Source: GYS-P2D sp964522505 (GTDB lineage: Bacteria > Bacteroidota > Bacteroidia > Chitinophagales > Saprospiraceae). From it: a stretch of 64,000 bases of DNA. Below, piece after piece: positions 63,556-64,000 of this stretch. The DNA is taken from NCBI GenBank assembly GCA_964522505.1, contig CAZFWJ010000004.1, positions 1 to 64,000 of the forward strand, in the 5' to 3' direction. The notes below the pieces were generated by a model that had not been told where the DNA came from, ran no database searches, and was given only the letters and a program-made list of their open reading frames with translations. The stretch's first letter is position 1. The number at the start of each line of letters is the position of its first letter. A program made the position numbers and the translations under genes.

Positions 63556-64000
63556 ATGTGTAAGCATCATGTCCTTATTTTGCTCATGGTTTTATTCACA
63601 ATAAGCTGTAATGAGAAGCCAATGAAAGACAAGGAAGATCAAAAATTAGTATATCCCGAGGTGTTTAGGGATTCAGCAGTTGTTGAGGACTATCATGGTA
63701 CACAGATAGCCGACCCTTACAGATGGTTAGAGGACGATAATAGTCCTGAAACTAAGGAATGGGTCACTGCACAGAATGAGGTCACACAAGATTTTATTGC
63801 TCAAATACCTTTTAGATCTAAGGTAAGAGACCGACTTAAAGAGCTTATGGACTATGAGCGCTATGGAAGCCCATTTAAAGAGGCAGGGGAGTACTATTAC
63901 TTTAAAAATGATGGATTACAGAACCAGAGTGTGTTGTATCATATTAATGATAACGATGAAGATGAGGTAATTATCAATCCTAATGAGTTTTCAGATGATG
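63556..64000 (+). CDS. prolyl oligopeptidase family (S9) lipoprotein, partial at window edge
   Basis: The N-terminal 148 residues of a frame open to the window end. A lipoprotein signal ends in TISC (Cys at 18). Then come YPEVFRDSAVVEDYHGTQIADPYRWLEDDNSPETKEWV and LMDYERYGSPFKEAGEYYYFKNDG, the diagnostic N-terminal start of the prolyl oligopeptidase propeller. The catalytic domain (Ser-Asp-His) lies outside the window. It would cleave proline-containing peptides in the envelope. Confidence 0.9.
   Translation, partial: MCKHHVLILLMVLFTISCNEKPMKDKEDQKLVYPEVFRDSAVVEDYHGTQIADPYRWLEDDNSPETKEWVTAQNEVTQDFIAQIPFRSKVRDRLKELMDYERYGSPFKEAGEYYYFKNDGLQNQSVLYHINDNDEDEVIINPNEFSDD

Overview
The window looks like chromosomal DNA of a member of the Bacteroidota, most plausibly from the Saprospiria (Lewinella/Saprospira-type marine bacteria). 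The signs are a type IX secretion (T9SS) sorting domain on a giant secreted protein, gliding genes gldA/gldF/gldG, a fused SecDF, TonB-dependent receptors with an N-terminal carboxypeptidase-regulatory-like domain, many lipoproteins, few Shine-Dalgarno sequences, and several exact matches to the Bacteroidota -7 promoter element TAnnTTTG. Base composition is moderately AT-rich and even. I see no rRNA, tRNA, CRISPR array, prophage or insertion sequence, and 46 genes are supported. The class assignment is inference; the phylum is well supported.

Layout. 1-4004 (minus): gatB, a zinc-ribbon membrane protein and a DEAD-box helicase. 4151-9367: a 1626-residue T9SS-exported adhesin-like protein and a small SPOR-like protein, ending tail to tail. 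9496-11297: a probable type II restriction-modification pair, convergent with a 4-base overlap. 11305-15905 (minus): an APC permease and an Oar-like TonB-dependent receptor separated by a strong terminator. 16250-20346: a purine-scavenging locus with a lipoprotein nucleoside permease/phosphorylase-like protein, a lipoprotein adenosine deaminase and a divergent NCS2 purine-base permease. 21178-26813: an ECF sigma factor, a membrane protein with a periplasmic TPR domain (probable anti-sigma) and an exported TPR-CHAT protease, flanked by a small secreted protein and a beta-barrel. 26999-37241: a TerB-like protein, a DUF547 lipoprotein, secDF, a PorE-like OmpA lipoprotein, an outer-membrane protein and a penicillin acylase. 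37459-45598 (minus): a TPR histidine kinase, leuS, an alpha/beta hydrolase, a GDPD lipoprotein and a transmembrane protein with a putative N-terminal HTH. 45735-50962: a TonB-dependent receptor, an AEC carrier and an SLC13/DASS carrier.

51158-59341 is one tight gene string: ftsX, a DUF3098 gene, uppP, truB, gldA, gldF, gldG, an S1/P1-type zinc hydrolase and a DUF368 polyprenyl-phosphate transporter. It joins cell division, undecaprenyl-phosphate recycling and gliding/T9SS-linked functions. The end of the window holds a TPR-PD40-SPOR envelope protein, a DinB protein, miaE, a secreted unknown and the start of an S9 prolyl oligopeptidase cut by the window edge.

The best candidates for undescribed biology are: the sigma / periplasmic-TPR anti-sigma / exported CHAT protease module; the transmembrane HTH-like protein that diverges from a TonB receptor across two 14-bp direct repeats with a 20-bp period; and the surface purine-nucleoside degradation locus.
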